A stretch of DNA of 64,000 bases from DASQPA01 sp035644215. GTDB lineage: Bacteria > Acidobacteriota > Thermoanaerobaculia > Multivoradales > UBA5704. Positions 34,880 through 44,048 of the stretch are shown in pieces; positions within the stretch are counted from its first letter, which is position 1, and each line of letters opens with the position of its first letter. Both the position numbers and the translations under genes were made by a program. The DNA lies in NCBI GenBank assembly GCA_035644215.1, contig DASQPA010000125.1, forward strand, positions 1 through 64,000, in the 5' to 3' direction. Below the pieces are notes generated by a model that saw only the letters and a program-made list of their open reading frames with translations, did not search any database and was not told where the DNA came from.

Positions 34880-37800
34880 GCGCCCCCGAGCCTCCCCCGC
34901 CTCCGGCACCGCCGGCGTCCCCGTCCGGGCCGGCCCGGCCGGGCCGGCTGCGCCGCTTCGTGGTGCGGCCGTTCGTCTGGGGCCTCGTCCTCCTGGTGGC
35001 CCTCGTCGTCGGCCTCTACTATCTGATCGGCAGCCGGCTCATCCAGGAGCGCTTCACCGCCTTCGCCATCGCCCAGGCCACGGACTTCTTCAATCGCCCG
35101 GTGAAGGTCGCGGGCCTCGAATACAGCCTCTTCCCCTTGGCCGTCGAGCTGCGCGGCGTGGTCATCCCCGGCCCCACCCCCAAGGACCCGCCCTTCGCCA
35201 CCGCCGAGCTGCTCCGCATCCAGATCCCCTGGGGCTATCTGCGCCAGCGGATCGTGCGGCTCGACCAGGTGGACGCCATCCATCCCACCCTGTTCCTCGA
35301 ATTCCGGCCCGACGGCAGCACCAACCTGCCCCACTTCCGCAGCCAGGGGGGCGGCGGCCAGAGCCGCTTCCAGCTGCAGATCGGCCGGCTCCTCGTGCAG
35401 CGCGGCGAGTTTCGCCTGAACCAGCGCCGGGTGGCCTTCGACCTCGCCGCCCGCTCGATCTGGGGGCGCCTCAACGGGCCGCGCCCGACCCATCTGGACG
35501 GCCTGGTCACCGCCCAGGAGGTCGTCACCTCGCTCCCCGACGGCCATCCCTACCCGGCGACGGTCTCGGGCAAGGTGATCCTCCTCGCCGACCGCGGTCT
35601 CCTGCGCATCCCCGCCGTCCGGCTGGCCGGGGCCGACCTCAAGGCGAACGCCAGCGGCTGGGTGAGCTGGAAGGGCGCCACCCGGGTCGAGATCCAGTTC
35701 GACGCCACCGGCGACGCCCGGCTGGTCAACCACCTGGGCTACCTGGACGCGCCGCTCGTCGGCCCTTTCCAGGTCGCCGGCGGCCGTTTCTCGCTGACCA
35801 ACGAGGACTGGAGCTTCGCCGGGACGGCGACCGCCCCGCGGGTCGACTTCCTCGGCCGCACCGCCACCGCCGTCGCCGGCCGCGCCCGGGGCGACGCCAA
35901 GCGGGTGCACGTCGACGTCCAGCGGGCGACCTATGCCGGCGGGGCGGCCCAGGGGACGGTCGAGGTGGACCTGGCGACGGTGGCGACCCCCACCCATCCC
36001 GGACGGCCGGTCGACCTCGCCTTCGACTTCCGCGGGGTGTCGATCGAGACGGCCTTGGCCGCCGAGCAGGTGCCCATCGCCGGCCTGTCGGGCGAGGGGA
36101 GCGGCCGCTTCACCTATCGCTTCAATTCCGCCGCCCCGCTCGCCGGCAGCGGCCGGGCGAACGTCACCCTGGCCGGCCGCTACCCGGCGACCGGCCTGCC
36201 CCTCTCGGGCGAGGTCCCCCTGGTCTTCGAGCGCGGGGTGCTGACCAGCCCGGCGATCCAGCTCACCGCCCCCGGCCAGAACGCCACCGGCACCCTCTCG
36301 GTCGACGTCGCGGCGAAGACCGGCCGCATCGATTTCCAGCTCGCCAGCCAGGACGCCGGGCCGGTGATGCGGATGATCCCGGCCGATCCGGGACCGCCCG
36401 CCTTCTGGCGGGTGACCGCCGGCCACGGCCAGGCCACCGGGAGCTTCGGCTTCTCGCCCGCCGGCCTGGTCATCGACCTCGGGCTCGACCTGGCGGACGT
36501 CCGGAGCCCCGACCCGGCGATCGTCGCCGACACCGTGCGCGGCACTCTGCGGGTGGCGCCGCGGGCGGTCGAGAACCTGAGGCTCGAGCTGACCCAAGGC
36601 CGCGGCCGGCTCGCCGTGGCGGGCCGGGTCCCGATCCCCGGCGACCGGCCGAAGGTCCCCCTGGACGACCCGCTCACCCTGGTCGTCGACACCGTGGACT
36701 GGCCGGCGGCGAGCATCGCCGGCTACCTCTACCCCGGCCTGCCGCTCTCCATCTCCGGCCTCGTGACCTGCCGGATCGACCTGAGTGGCTCGGCCAAGAG
36801 CTTGAGCAGCGACCACACCGCCCGGGTCACCGACCTTGTCCTCGGTGGTTTCCCCCTGGGCCAGGCGAGAACCGACGTGATCTTCGACGGCACCGTCGTC
36901 CGGCTCGAAAACGGTGTGGTCGAGACGCCGGCCGGCAAGGCCCTGGTCCAGGGGACCTTCGACACCGCGGCCAAGGCCTTCTCCTTCACCCTCGACGCCC
37001 CGGCCCTTTCGCTCACCGCCCCGCCACTCCGCGACCTGCTGCCGGGTATCGGCGGCGAGGTCTCGCTCGCCGCCTCGCTCGACGGCAGCCCCGACCACCC
37101 GCAGGCGATGGTCTCGGCGCGCGGCCAGGGGCTGGAAATCGCCGGGCGCACCCTGGGCGACGAGGGGCGGGCTGAGCTCTCCGCCACCTGGGACTTCGCC
37201 GCGGTGCGCGCCGCCGGCTCGCTCCTCGGCCTCGTCACCTTCGACGGCGGCGGCCGGCTCGACTCCGACGGCGCCGCCGTCTCCTTCAACCTGAAGAGCG
37301 ACAACCTCCCGGGCCTCGCCCAGCTCGCCGCGCAACGCCCGCTCCCCGCCTTCACCGGCGCCCTCGCCGGGCAGGTGACGGCGGCGGCCGACTTCGCGGC
37401 GAAGAGCTACCGGGCGGAGCTCACCCTCTCCGACCTCACGGCCCGGATGGAAGGCCATGAGATCAAGAACGTCGAGCCGGTCGTCGTCGTCCTCGATCCC
37501 GAGCGGATCACCCTGCGCTCCTTCTACCTGCGCGAGGCCGATCACGGGACCGAGCTCTTCGCCGGCGGCACCGTCGGCCTCGCCGGCCGGCGTCCGCTCG
37601 ACCTCCACCTGCAGAGCACGATCTGGGCGGGCTGGAGCAAGCTCTTCAGCTCCGACTTCGACCTCGACGGCTATGTCGACACCCTGGTCACCGTGCGCGG
37701 CACCCTCGCCGACCCGGCGGCCTCCGGCGAGGCGGTGCTGCGCGACGCCCGGCTGATCGTGCCGGGGCTCCCCTCCACCTTCGACCACCTGGAGGGCGAG

Positions 37801-38919
37801 GCCCGCTTCTCCGGCGACCGGATCGAGCTGGAGACCTTGACCGCCACCTTCGCCGGCGGAACGGTGCGCGCCAGCGGCTGGATGAACCTGCCGGAGCCCC
37901 GGAAGCCCTTGGACTACAATGCCTCGCTCTTTGCGCGCGGCGTCTCGATCCGCTACCCCGAGGGGTTCGTCAACCACGGCAACGCCGACCTCTTCCTGGC
38001 CCCCACGGAAGGGGGCGGGCGGAGCCTGCGCGGCTCGGTCGACCTCGACCGCATCTACTACCTGGAAGACGTGCAGGTCGAGACCCTGGACCTGGTCAAG
38101 AAGCTCTTCCAGCGCAGCCGGCTGCAGGTGACGCCGACCAACGGCTTCCTCGCCGCAACCCAGGTCAACGTCGCGGTCAACGGCAAGGGCGCCCTGCGCG
38201 TCCACGACAACGTCGCCGACCTCCACGGCGACGTCGGCCTGACCGTGCGCGGCAGCCTCGCCCGGCCGGTGGTTCTGGGCAGCGTCCAGATCGATACCGG
38301 CGGCAAGCTGGTCTATGCCGACAACCAGTACCGGGTCGAGCGCGGCCAGCTGACCTTCGACAACGCCTACAAGATCGACCCGGTGCTCGACTTCGTGGTG
38401 CGCACGAGGGTGCGCGACTTCGAGATCACGGTCAACTTCTCGGGCACCCTGGAGCGCCCGGTCGCCAATTTCTCGTCGAACGCCAACCTGGCCGACCTGG
38501 AGATCGTGGCCCTCCTCGCCACCGGCCAGGAGCTGCGCGAGGAGGACCGGCTGCGGGCGCTCACCGCCGCCCCGGGGCAGATCCCGCAGTCGACTCAGCC
38601 CAACGTCTCGGCCGGCTCCATTTTAGCCGGCCAGGCGGCCTCGGCTCTCGGCCAGCGGGTGAGCACCCTCTTCGGCTTCGACCGCTTCCGGATCAACCCG
38701 ATCGCCGCCGAGACCGGCCAGTCGGTGGGCGGCGTCGGCGTCACCGTCGGCAAGCGCCTGTCGAAGGACGTCTTCGTCACCTATTCGACCGATCCCACCG
38801 CCAGCCGGCAGAACGTGCTCCAGGTCGAGTGGCAGGTGGCGAGCAACGTCACCCTCCTGCTCACCCAGACCACCAACAAGGGCTATGCCGTGGACGCGCG
38901 CTGGGAGCGGCGCTTTTGA
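34876..38919 (+). CDS. TamB-like translocation and assembly module protein
   Basis: A 1347-residue AsmA/TamB-type protein. An N-terminal membrane helix (about 34-57) is preceded by a proline-rich cytoplasmic stretch. The long central part consists of repeated beta-rich segments forming the lipid-transport groove. The C-terminal DUF490 block is recognised by GSVQIDTGGKLVYADNQYRV (about 1135) and the closing KRLSKDVFVTYSTDPTASRQ. It ends in WERRF, a Phe-ending beta strand. TamB with TamA assembles outer-membrane proteins or moves phospholipids. GTG overlaps the nadK stop; the stop overlaps the next TTG. Confidence 0.92.
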   Translation: MSAPEPPPPPAPPASPSGPARPGRLRRFVVRPFVWGLVLLVALVVGLYYLIGSRLIQERFTAFAIAQATDFFNRPVKVAGLEYSLFPLAVELRGVVIPGPTPKDPPFATAELLRIQIPWGYLRQRIVRLDQVDAIHPTLFLEFRPDGSTNLPHFRSQGGGGQSRFQLQIGRLLVQRGEFRLNQRRVAFDLAARSIWGRLNGPRPTHLDGLVTAQEVVTSLPDGHPYPATVSGKVILLADRGLLRIPAVRLAGADLKANASGWVSWKGATRVEIQFDATGDARLVNHLGYLDAPLVGPFQVAGGRFSLTNEDWSFAGTATAPRVDFLGRTATAVAGRARGDAKRVHVDVQRATYAGGAAQGTVEVDLATVATPTHPGRPVDLAFDFRGVSIETALAAEQVPIAGLSGEGSGRFTYRFNSAAPLAGSGRANVTLAGRYPATGLPLSGEVPLVFERGVLTSPAIQLTAPGQNATGTLSVDVAAKTGRIDFQLASQDAGPVMRMIPADPGPPAFWRVTAGHGQATGSFGFSPAGLVIDLGLDLADVRSPDPAIVADTVRGTLRVAPRAVENLRLELTQGRGRLAVAGRVPIPGDRPKVPLDDPLTLVVDTVDWPAASIAGYLYPGLPLSISGLVTCRIDLSGSAKSLSSDHTARVTDLVLGGFPLGQARTDVIFDGTVVRLENGVVETPAGKALVQGTFDTAAKAFSFTLDAPALSLTAPPLRDLLPGIGGEVSLAASLDGSPDHPQAMVSARGQGLEIAGRTLGDEGRAELSATWDFAAVRAAGSLLGLVTFDGGGRLDSDGAAVSFNLKSDNLPGLAQLAAQRPLPAFTGALAGQVTAAADFAAKSYRAELTLSDLTARMEGHEIKNVEPVVVVLDPERITLRSFYLREADHGTELFAGGTVGLAGRRPLDLHLQSTIWAGWSKLFSSDFDLDGYVDTLVTVRGTLADPAASGEAVLRDARLIVPGLPSTFDHLEGEARFSGDRIELETLTATFAGGTVRASGWMNLPEPRKPLDYNASLFARGVSIRYPEGFVNHGNADLFLAPTEGGGRSLRGSVDLDRIYYLEDVQVETLDLVKKLFQRSRLQVTPTNGFLAATQVNVAVNGKGALRVHDNVADLHGDVGLTVRGSLARPVVLGSVQIDTGGKLVYADNQYRVERGQLTFDNAYKIDPVLDFVVRTRVRDFEITVNFSGTLERPVANFSSNANLADLEIVALLATGQELREEDRLRALTAAPGQIPQSTQPNVSAGSILAGQAASALGQRVSTLFGFDRFRINPIAAETGQSVGGVGVTVGKRLSKDVFVTYSTDPTASRQNVLQVEWQVASNVTLLLTQTTNKGYAVDARWERRF

Positions 38920-41846
38920 GGTACGGGCGGGTCCTGCTCGCCGGGCTGTGGATCGCGTTCTCGGCGAGCACGCGTGCCGCTTGGCCGCAGCCGCCGACCC
39001 CGACGCCGGCGATCGACGCCGAGGAGCCGCCGCCCAGCGCCCTGGAGGCCGCGGCGGCCCCCATCGTCGCCGCGATCGAGGTGCGGAGCGACGCGCCGCT
39101 CGCCGACGATCGGGATTTCGACTCGCTCTTGGACTTCACCGTCGGCGAGCCGCTCACCGACCTCCGGGTGCGGCGCACCCTGCGCAACCTCCAGGCGAGC
39201 GGCCGCGGCACCGAGGTCGAGCTCTACACCCGGCCGGCCGGCGAAACGGGGGTGGTGGCCGTCATCGTGCTGCGCGCCGCCGTCCAGGTCGCCGCGGTCG
39301 AGATCGTCGGGATGGCCGCCCCCACCGCCGCCAATACCGCCAATACCGCCACTGCCCCAACCCCCGCCGCCGGCTCGCTCGGCCTGTCCAGGGACGACCT
39401 CTACGACGCCCTCGCCCAGCGCGCCGGCCAGCCGCTCTCGGAGGACCAGGTGCTCTCCGGCGTCCACAACCTGGAGAAGCTCTACGACGAGCGCGGCTTC
39501 CTGGACGCCAAGGTGCGGGTGCAGGTCGCGGTCGATCCGGCGACCCGGCGGGCGACGGTCACCTACCAGGTCGACAGCGGCCCCCAGGCGGTCGTCGACC
39601 GCATCGAGTTCGCGGGAGCGATCGCCCCCTTCCCCCCCCAGGACCTGGAAAAGGCGCTGGCCCTGAAGAAGGGCTCGACCTTCACCCGTGGCAGCGCCGA
39701 GGGGAGCGCCGAAAAGCTCCAGCGCTGGCTCATCTCCCAGCACTACAACCTGGCCCGGGTCCAGCCGCCGCGGGTCGACTCCGCGTCGGCCGGCAAGGTC
39801 CACCTCACCTATCCGGTCGATCTCGGCGCCCGCCTGGAGGTCGAGGTCAAGGGCGCCGCGTTCGACCGGCTGCAGAAGGACGGCCTCCTCTCCTTCCTGG
39901 GACCCGAGGGTTACGACGAGGCCCTGGTGCAGCAGGCGCTGGGCAAGATCAAGGACGCCTACCAGAAGGACGGCTACTATTACGTCCAGGCCGACGCGGT
40001 GAAGACCCTGGCGGGCGGCGTCCTCCACCTGACCCTGACTGTTCAGCCGGGGGGGCGCTACACCCTGGAGGGCATCCACTTCCAGGGCAACCAGGGGGTC
40101 TCCGACAACGACCTCGCCCATCTCATGGCGGTCTCCGAGAAGCGGCTCCTCTCGCTGGGGAGCGGCCGGCTGGTGGACTCGGTGCTCGTCCAGGACCTCG
40201 ACAACATCCGCTCCTACTACGCGAGCCAGGGCTACACCGAGGCCAAGGTCGGCCCGCCGCGGGTCGAGGAAAAGGGCGACCGGCTGGACCTCACCATCCC
40301 GATCGTCGAGGGGGCGCGCCAGCAGGTGGGGCAGATGAAGTTCGAAGGCATCGACGCCCTCGATCTCAATGCGCTCAAGGCCCAGCTGCCGCTCCACGCC
40401 GGCGGCCCCTTCCACCCCGCGCTCCTGGACCTCACCCTGGACGCCGTGCGCTCGGCCTACGCCGACCGCGGCTTCGACGCCGCCCAGGTCTCGGCGACGC
40501 CCGACTGGGATTCGGCCCACACCCGGGTCGACCTCACCATCTCGGTCATCGAGGGGCCGCAGGCGGTGGTCGACCGCATCATCGTGCGCGGCAACCAGCG
40601 CACCCACACCGACGTCATCGTGCGCACCGCCGGCCTGGCGCGTGGCAAGCCGGTCTCCCGGAGCCGCCTCCTGGAGGCCGAGCGCAGCCTCTATCGCCTG
40701 GGGATCTTCTCGCGCGTCAGCGTCGATCTGACCCGTGCCGGGCTCGGGGTTTCGGGGCGCGACGTGATCATCCGGGTCGAGGAGGGCAAGTCGAAGACCC
40801 TGACCTACGGCCTCGGCTATGCCACCGACGAAGGGATCCGCGCCACCGTCGGCTACACCTACGGCAACGTCGGCGGCCTGGCCTACAGCCTGTCGACCGA
40901 CCTCCGCTACTCCCAGCGCCAGGACCGGATCGCCCGCATCCTCTTCGACCAGCCCACCTTCTTCCAGTTCCCGGTCCCGGTCACCTCGTCGCTCTTCTAC
41001 ATCGTGACCGACGACCCGAACAAGGGTTTCACGGTGACCAAGTACGGGGCGCGCACCCAGGCGAACAAGAGGATCGGCCACTTGCACTACAGCCTGGGCC
41101 TCGACTACCGGGTGGACAAGGTGAAGCTGGACCAGGGCGTGCCGTTGAACAACCTGGAGCGGCAGGACCGCCCGTACTCCATCGCGAGCGTCATCCCGAG
41201 CGTCCTCCTCGACTACCGCGACGACCCGCTGGTGCCGACCCGCGGCTGGAGCTCGCTCCTCCAGCCCCAGTTCTCGGGCCCCATCCTGGGCTCGGACGCC
41301 AAGTTCCTGAAGGTCTTCTTCCAGCAGACGCAGCTCGTGAACCTCGGCCGGCCGGGGGTGCTCGCGGGGGGCCTGCGGCTGGGGGCGATCGAGCCCTTCC
41401 GCACCCTGCCGACCTCCGATCCGGAAGTCGCGGGGCTGCCGTCGAGCAACGTCTTCGTCGACGAGCGCTTCTTCGCCGGTGGCCCGACCACCCACCGAGC
41501 CTACGACCCGGACCTCCTGGGCCTCCTGGGCAAGACTCTCTTCCCCACTCCCGGCAAGACCAACCAGTTTTCGCCGGTGGGCGGCGACGGGCTGATGCTG
41601 GTCAACCTCGACTACCGTTTCCCCATCGCCGGCAGCTTCGGTGGCACCCTCTTCTTCGACAGCGGCAACGTCTGGGCCGACTGGCGGGACATCAACACCC
41701 GCGACCTGAAATCCGGGGTCGGCATCGGCGCGCGCTACGTCTCCCCCATCGGCCCCCTGCGCTTCGACATCGGCTGGAAGCTCAACCGCGAGCGCGGCGA
41801 GAAGGCCTCGCCGGTGCTTTCGTTCTCGTTCGGGAATCCATTCTAG
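38916..41846 (+). CDS. BamA/TamA-like outer membrane assembly protein with POTRA domains
   Basis: A 976-residue Omp85-family protein. TTG at 38916 overlaps the stop of the TamB-like gene and gives a signal peptide (RYGRVLLAGLWIAFSASTRA). Several POTRA domains follow to about residue 600, with typical phrases IRSYYASQGYTEAKVGPPR and VDRIIVRGNQRTHTDVIVR. The C-terminal barrel (about 600-976) holds DDPLVPTRGW, FFAGGPTTHRAYDPD and ends SFSFGNPF. Its coupling to tamB suggests it is the TamA-type partner rather than the housekeeping BamA, though its POTRA number is nearer BamA. A short PTAANTANTA-like insertion sits near residue 140. Confidence 0.9.
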   Translation: MRYGRVLLAGLWIAFSASTRAAWPQPPTPTPAIDAEEPPPSALEAAAAPIVAAIEVRSDAPLADDRDFDSLLDFTVGEPLTDLRVRRTLRNLQASGRGTEVELYTRPAGETGVVAVIVLRAAVQVAAVEIVGMAAPTAANTANTATAPTPAAGSLGLSRDDLYDALAQRAGQPLSEDQVLSGVHNLEKLYDERGFLDAKVRVQVAVDPATRRATVTYQVDSGPQAVVDRIEFAGAIAPFPPQDLEKALALKKGSTFTRGSAEGSAEKLQRWLISQHYNLARVQPPRVDSASAGKVHLTYPVDLGARLEVEVKGAAFDRLQKDGLLSFLGPEGYDEALVQQALGKIKDAYQKDGYYYVQADAVKTLAGGVLHLTLTVQPGGRYTLEGIHFQGNQGVSDNDLAHLMAVSEKRLLSLGSGRLVDSVLVQDLDNIRSYYASQGYTEAKVGPPRVEEKGDRLDLTIPIVEGARQQVGQMKFEGIDALDLNALKAQLPLHAGGPFHPALLDLTLDAVRSAYADRGFDAAQVSATPDWDSAHTRVDLTISVIEGPQAVVDRIIVRGNQRTHTDVIVRTAGLARGKPVSRSRLLEAERSLYRLGIFSRVSVDLTRAGLGVSGRDVIIRVEEGKSKTLTYGLGYATDEGIRATVGYTYGNVGGLAYSLSTDLRYSQRQDRIARILFDQPTFFQFPVPVTSSLFYIVTDDPNKGFTVTKYGARTQANKRIGHLHYSLGLDYRVDKVKLDQGVPLNNLERQDRPYSIASVIPSVLLDYRDDPLVPTRGWSSLLQPQFSGPILGSDAKFLKVFFQQTQLVNLGRPGVLAGGLRLGAIEPFRTLPTSDPEVAGLPSSNVFVDERFFAGGPTTHRAYDPDLLGLLGKTLFPTPGKTNQFSPVGGDGLMLVNLDYRFPIAGSFGGTLFFDSGNVWADWRDINTRDLKSGVGIGARYVSPIGPLRFDIGWKLNRERGEKASPVLSFSFGNPF

Positions 41847-41866
41847 GGCAGGAGGGGGCCAGCAGG

Positions 41867-42268
41867 GCCGGCACCCGATCCGCGGGCGCCTCGGCGGCAG
41901 CGGTTCCAGGGTTTTCGTGCACGGGTAGGATCGATCTACCCCGTCCGAAGCTCTTCCCGGATCACTCGCCGCAGAGTCTCTTCCAGCGGCTCGCGCTCCT
42001 TCTTGACGTACTCCTGGAGCGCAGCGTTGATCAAGGTCTGGTAGTTGCCGCCGCCAGCAGCATGTACCTTGTCCTTGAACCACTGCAGCACCTCGTCATC
42101 GAGGCGAATGGTGATCCGCGTTTTCCCTGGAGTGGGCGAAACGACGGGGCCGCGCTTTGCCTTGCTGAAGTCGTATTCTTTCCTCATCTGCCTACCTCAT
42201 ACTCTCGGCGTTCCCGGCTGGTGGCATTCCGGGGTATAGACCGAACCACCGCCGGCACCCGATCCGCG
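41867..42268. repeat. 18-bp direct repeats flanking the BrnA-like gene
   Basis: GCCGGCACCCGATCCGCG occurs at 41867-41884 and again, identical and in the same orientation, at 42251-42268. The 366 bases between hold only the BrnA-like gene. The repeats may mark insertion or deletion of a small cassette. Confidence 0.7.
41936..42187 (-). CDS. BrnA-family antitoxin-like protein
   Basis: An 83-residue DNA-binding protein of the BrnA/COG3514 family. The pattern is clear: RKEYDFSKAKRGPVVSPTPG followed by the ribbon-helix-helix TRITIRLDDEVLQWFKDKVH and GGGNYQTLINAALQEYVKK. BrnA proteins pair with the BrnT RNase toxin, encoded just upstream of brnA in most operons; no BrnT frame is visible on either side. 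It lies between 18-bp direct repeats. It may be an orphan antitoxin or an autonomous repressor. Confidence 0.88.
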   Translation of the reverse strand: MRKEYDFSKAKRGPVVSPTPGKTRITIRLDDEVLQWFKDKVHAAGGGNYQTLINAALQEYVKKEREPLEETLRRVIREELRTG

Positions 42269-42275
42269 AGACAGG

Positions 42276-42512
42276 CTACAACTCGTCGCCGGGGTCCGGA
42301 GCGATATCGGGCACCTTTGCGAGCGCGGCCAAGAATTTCTCGCGGCTGCCTTGTCGGGCCCTCTCCTCGAGGTAGTCGACGGTCATCAAGGCCGCCATCT
42401 TCTCCGCGACGGCCGAACTGATGAACTGATTGATCGAGATACCCTCATGCTGGGCGAGATCCCGAACCCGCTTATGCAAAGAGTCCGGCAACCTGAGACT
42501 GAGAGTGCTCAT
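42276..42512 (-). CDS. HicB/Arc-type ribbon-helix-helix protein
   Basis: A 78-residue protein: STLSLRLPDSLHKRVRDLAQ, then GISINQFISSAVAEKMAALM is a ribbon-helix-helix domain of the type labelled HicB-family antitoxin. The tail YLEERARQGSREKFLAALAK is conserved in this subfamily. The ATG overlaps the stop of the upstream small gene (ATGA), so the two form an operon. No HicA-type toxin is visible. Confidence 0.85.
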   Translation of the reverse strand: MSTLSLRLPDSLHKRVRDLAQHEGISINQFISSAVAEKMAALMTVDYLEERARQGSREKFLAALAKVPDIAPDPGDEL

Positions 42513-42700
42513 CGCTGCTCCTCTACCTCCTCTTCACGCTGCTTCAGATTGGTTTCGACGGCAACCGTCTCAAAAGCATCCAAGTAATCCGCAGTACCGT
42601 GTGTCTCCCAGAATTCGGCCGCCTCTCCGTAACTGGCGAATTCATCCGGCAGCGGTTCAACCTGCTTTTTCTTGCTCAAGGCGCGCTCTCCCTCTTCCAT
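42509..42700 (-). CDS. Small acidic protein, CopG-antitoxin-like (PF12441-type)
   Basis: A 63-residue acidic protein starting MEEGERALSKKKQVEPLPDE. The core PLPDEFASYGEAAEFWETHG, then TADYLDAFETVAVETNL matches the pattern of small CopG-antitoxin-type proteins (LPEF...EEFWDTHD). It is the first gene of a two-gene operon with the RHH protein at 42276. This pair recurs in many genomes by my recollection. Both look like antitoxin-class proteins; neither resembles a toxin. ATG at 42700 is chosen; an ATG 19 codons further upstream is open but less natural. Confidence 0.7.
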   Translation of the reverse strand: MEEGERALSKKKQVEPLPDEFASYGEAAEFWETHGTADYLDAFETVAVETNLKQREEEVEEQR

Positions 42701-42822
42701 TAACGCCCCACTTCTGCTACTCTTTCCCACCTTGGGAGGAGCGTCCTCCCAACCCAATCAAGCGGGGCCGGCCCGAGCTCGCAACTCGAACCGACCCCTG
42801 ACCACGCAGAGGAGGCAACCTC

Positions 42823-43350
42823 ATGCGCAGCTCCCACGATGTTACCAGTGTCCCCGCCCCACCCCTCGACAACGCCTTCGCCCCTGCCTACCTGGCCCGC
42901 CTGCGCGAGCAGGACGACGTCCTGACCGCCGCCGAGGCCGAGCTTGCCGGTCCCTGGAAGATCGAGCCTGTCCCCGGCAAACCGGGAGCGGTCGCCATTC
43001 TTCGTCTGTGGGAGGACCTGGCAATCGGCGATGCTCCCGTCGCCGTCCTCTGGCACCTGGAGACGGCGCGACTTCTCTCCGTGCTCCTCCCGGTGCTCGA
43101 CCGTGAGCCGCTCTTCTATATAGAGGAAGGGGCGGCTTCGGAGGGCTACCCCCTGGTCGCGGTGTTCGGCGAGCAGGGTCCCCAGGTCGCCGGCTGGCTC
43201 GACCGCCACGAGCCGCGGTGGTCCGAGGGACTCCACCTGCTGGAGGCGATCGTCCGCTCGCCTCTCGCCCTCGCCACCCTGCTCGAAGCGGCCGGGCCGG
43301 GCGCCGAGGAGCAGGTCGGGCGCATCCGTGCTCGGCGGCAACGAGCGTAA
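42823..43350 (+). CDS. Hypothetical protein
   Basis: A 175-residue protein of unknown function with a strong ribosome site (AGAGGAGG) before ATG at 42823. It looks like a soluble alpha/beta domain: LAGPWKIEPVPGKPGAVAIL, then LWHLETARLLSVLLPVLDRE and YPLVAVFGEQGPQVAGWLDR. The composition is gene-like with no membrane segment and no known catalytic motif. Array 3 begins about 245 bases after its stop. Confidence 0.65.
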   Translation: MRSSHDVTSVPAPPLDNAFAPAYLARLREQDDVLTAAEAELAGPWKIEPVPGKPGAVAILRLWEDLAIGDAPVAVLWHLETARLLSVLLPVLDREPLFYIEEGAASEGYPLVAVFGEQGPQVAGWLDRHEPRWSEGLHLLEAIVRSPLALATLLEAAGPGAEEQVGRIRARRQRA

Positions 43351-43594
43351 GGTCGCTGGAAGCGATTCGAGAAACAGGGGCGGCGCTCCAAACGCCGCCC
43401 CATCGCATTCCTGGCAAGTTGCAGACGGCGGAAGCCGTTCCGCAACCGTCGCGGACATCGCCGCAGCCCCCGAGAACCCTCCCGCAGTGACCGCCGAACC
43501 CTCCAGGATCCTTGGGAAGCCTGATTTCGCGCCCGCGGAGCCCGGCGCGAGCGTCGCGGAGCGCGCCGAGCGGCCGGAGAGTCGTCCCCAGGGC

Positions 43595-43895
43595 TTCGGG
43601 AACGATGGGGAAGACTCCCCTCAAATTGGGGAAGCGTCGCCTGATTTTGGGGAAGGGCTGCCCAATTTCGGGGGAGTGTTCCCCAATTTCGGGGAACCGC
43701 TCCCCGAAGTTGGGGAAGAGTTCCCCAAGATTGGGGAAGTGTTCCCCGAAATCGGGGAGGTCTTCCCCAATTTCGGGGAGAGGCTGCCCAATTTGGGGGA
43801 AGGCTTCCCTCAAATTGGGGAAGCGTCGCCCAATTTCGGGGAACCCTTCCCCGATTTGGGGGGAGACTTCCCCAATTTCGGGGGAGGTTTCCCCC
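43595..43895. repeat. 21-bp tandem array 3 (about 14 units)
   Basis: Fourteen units of exactly 21 bp run from 43595 to about 43895. A typical unit is TTCCCCAATTTCGGGGAACC plus G: arms TTCCCC and GGGGAA around a variable AT-richer centre (AATTTC, GAAGTT, AAGATT, GAAATC). Compensating changes are seen in several units. Open frames through it encode FPNFGE-type heptads on one strand and similar ones on the other. It fills most of the 698-base gap between 43350 and 44049. Confidence 0.95.
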
Positions 43896-44004
43896 GGCTC
43901 GCGGCGACACTCCAGCGGTGGGGGTGGACCGGCAAGCATCCGGCGTCCCTCGGAACCGCCCGCCGACGGTAGCACAGCCGGTGCCGTCCGGTGCCGACCC
44001 CTTA

Positions 44005-44010
44005 TATAGT
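44005..44010 (+). promoter_or_regulatory. Possible -10 box of the transglutaminase-like gene
   Basis: TATAGT in an AT-rich island (CTTATATAGTATT) 39 bases before the ATG at 44049, just after array 3. No good -35. Confidence 0.4.
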
Positions 44011-44048
44011 ATTGGGCAGGTCCATCCCGGCGACAGGAGAGAGTGCCC

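Noticed and set aside
43328..43972. Frames on both strands through array 3 encoding FPNFGE-type heptads
   Set aside because: Both strands stay open because the units are palindromic. No ribosome site or conserved non-repeat domain supports translation, though it is not excluded.
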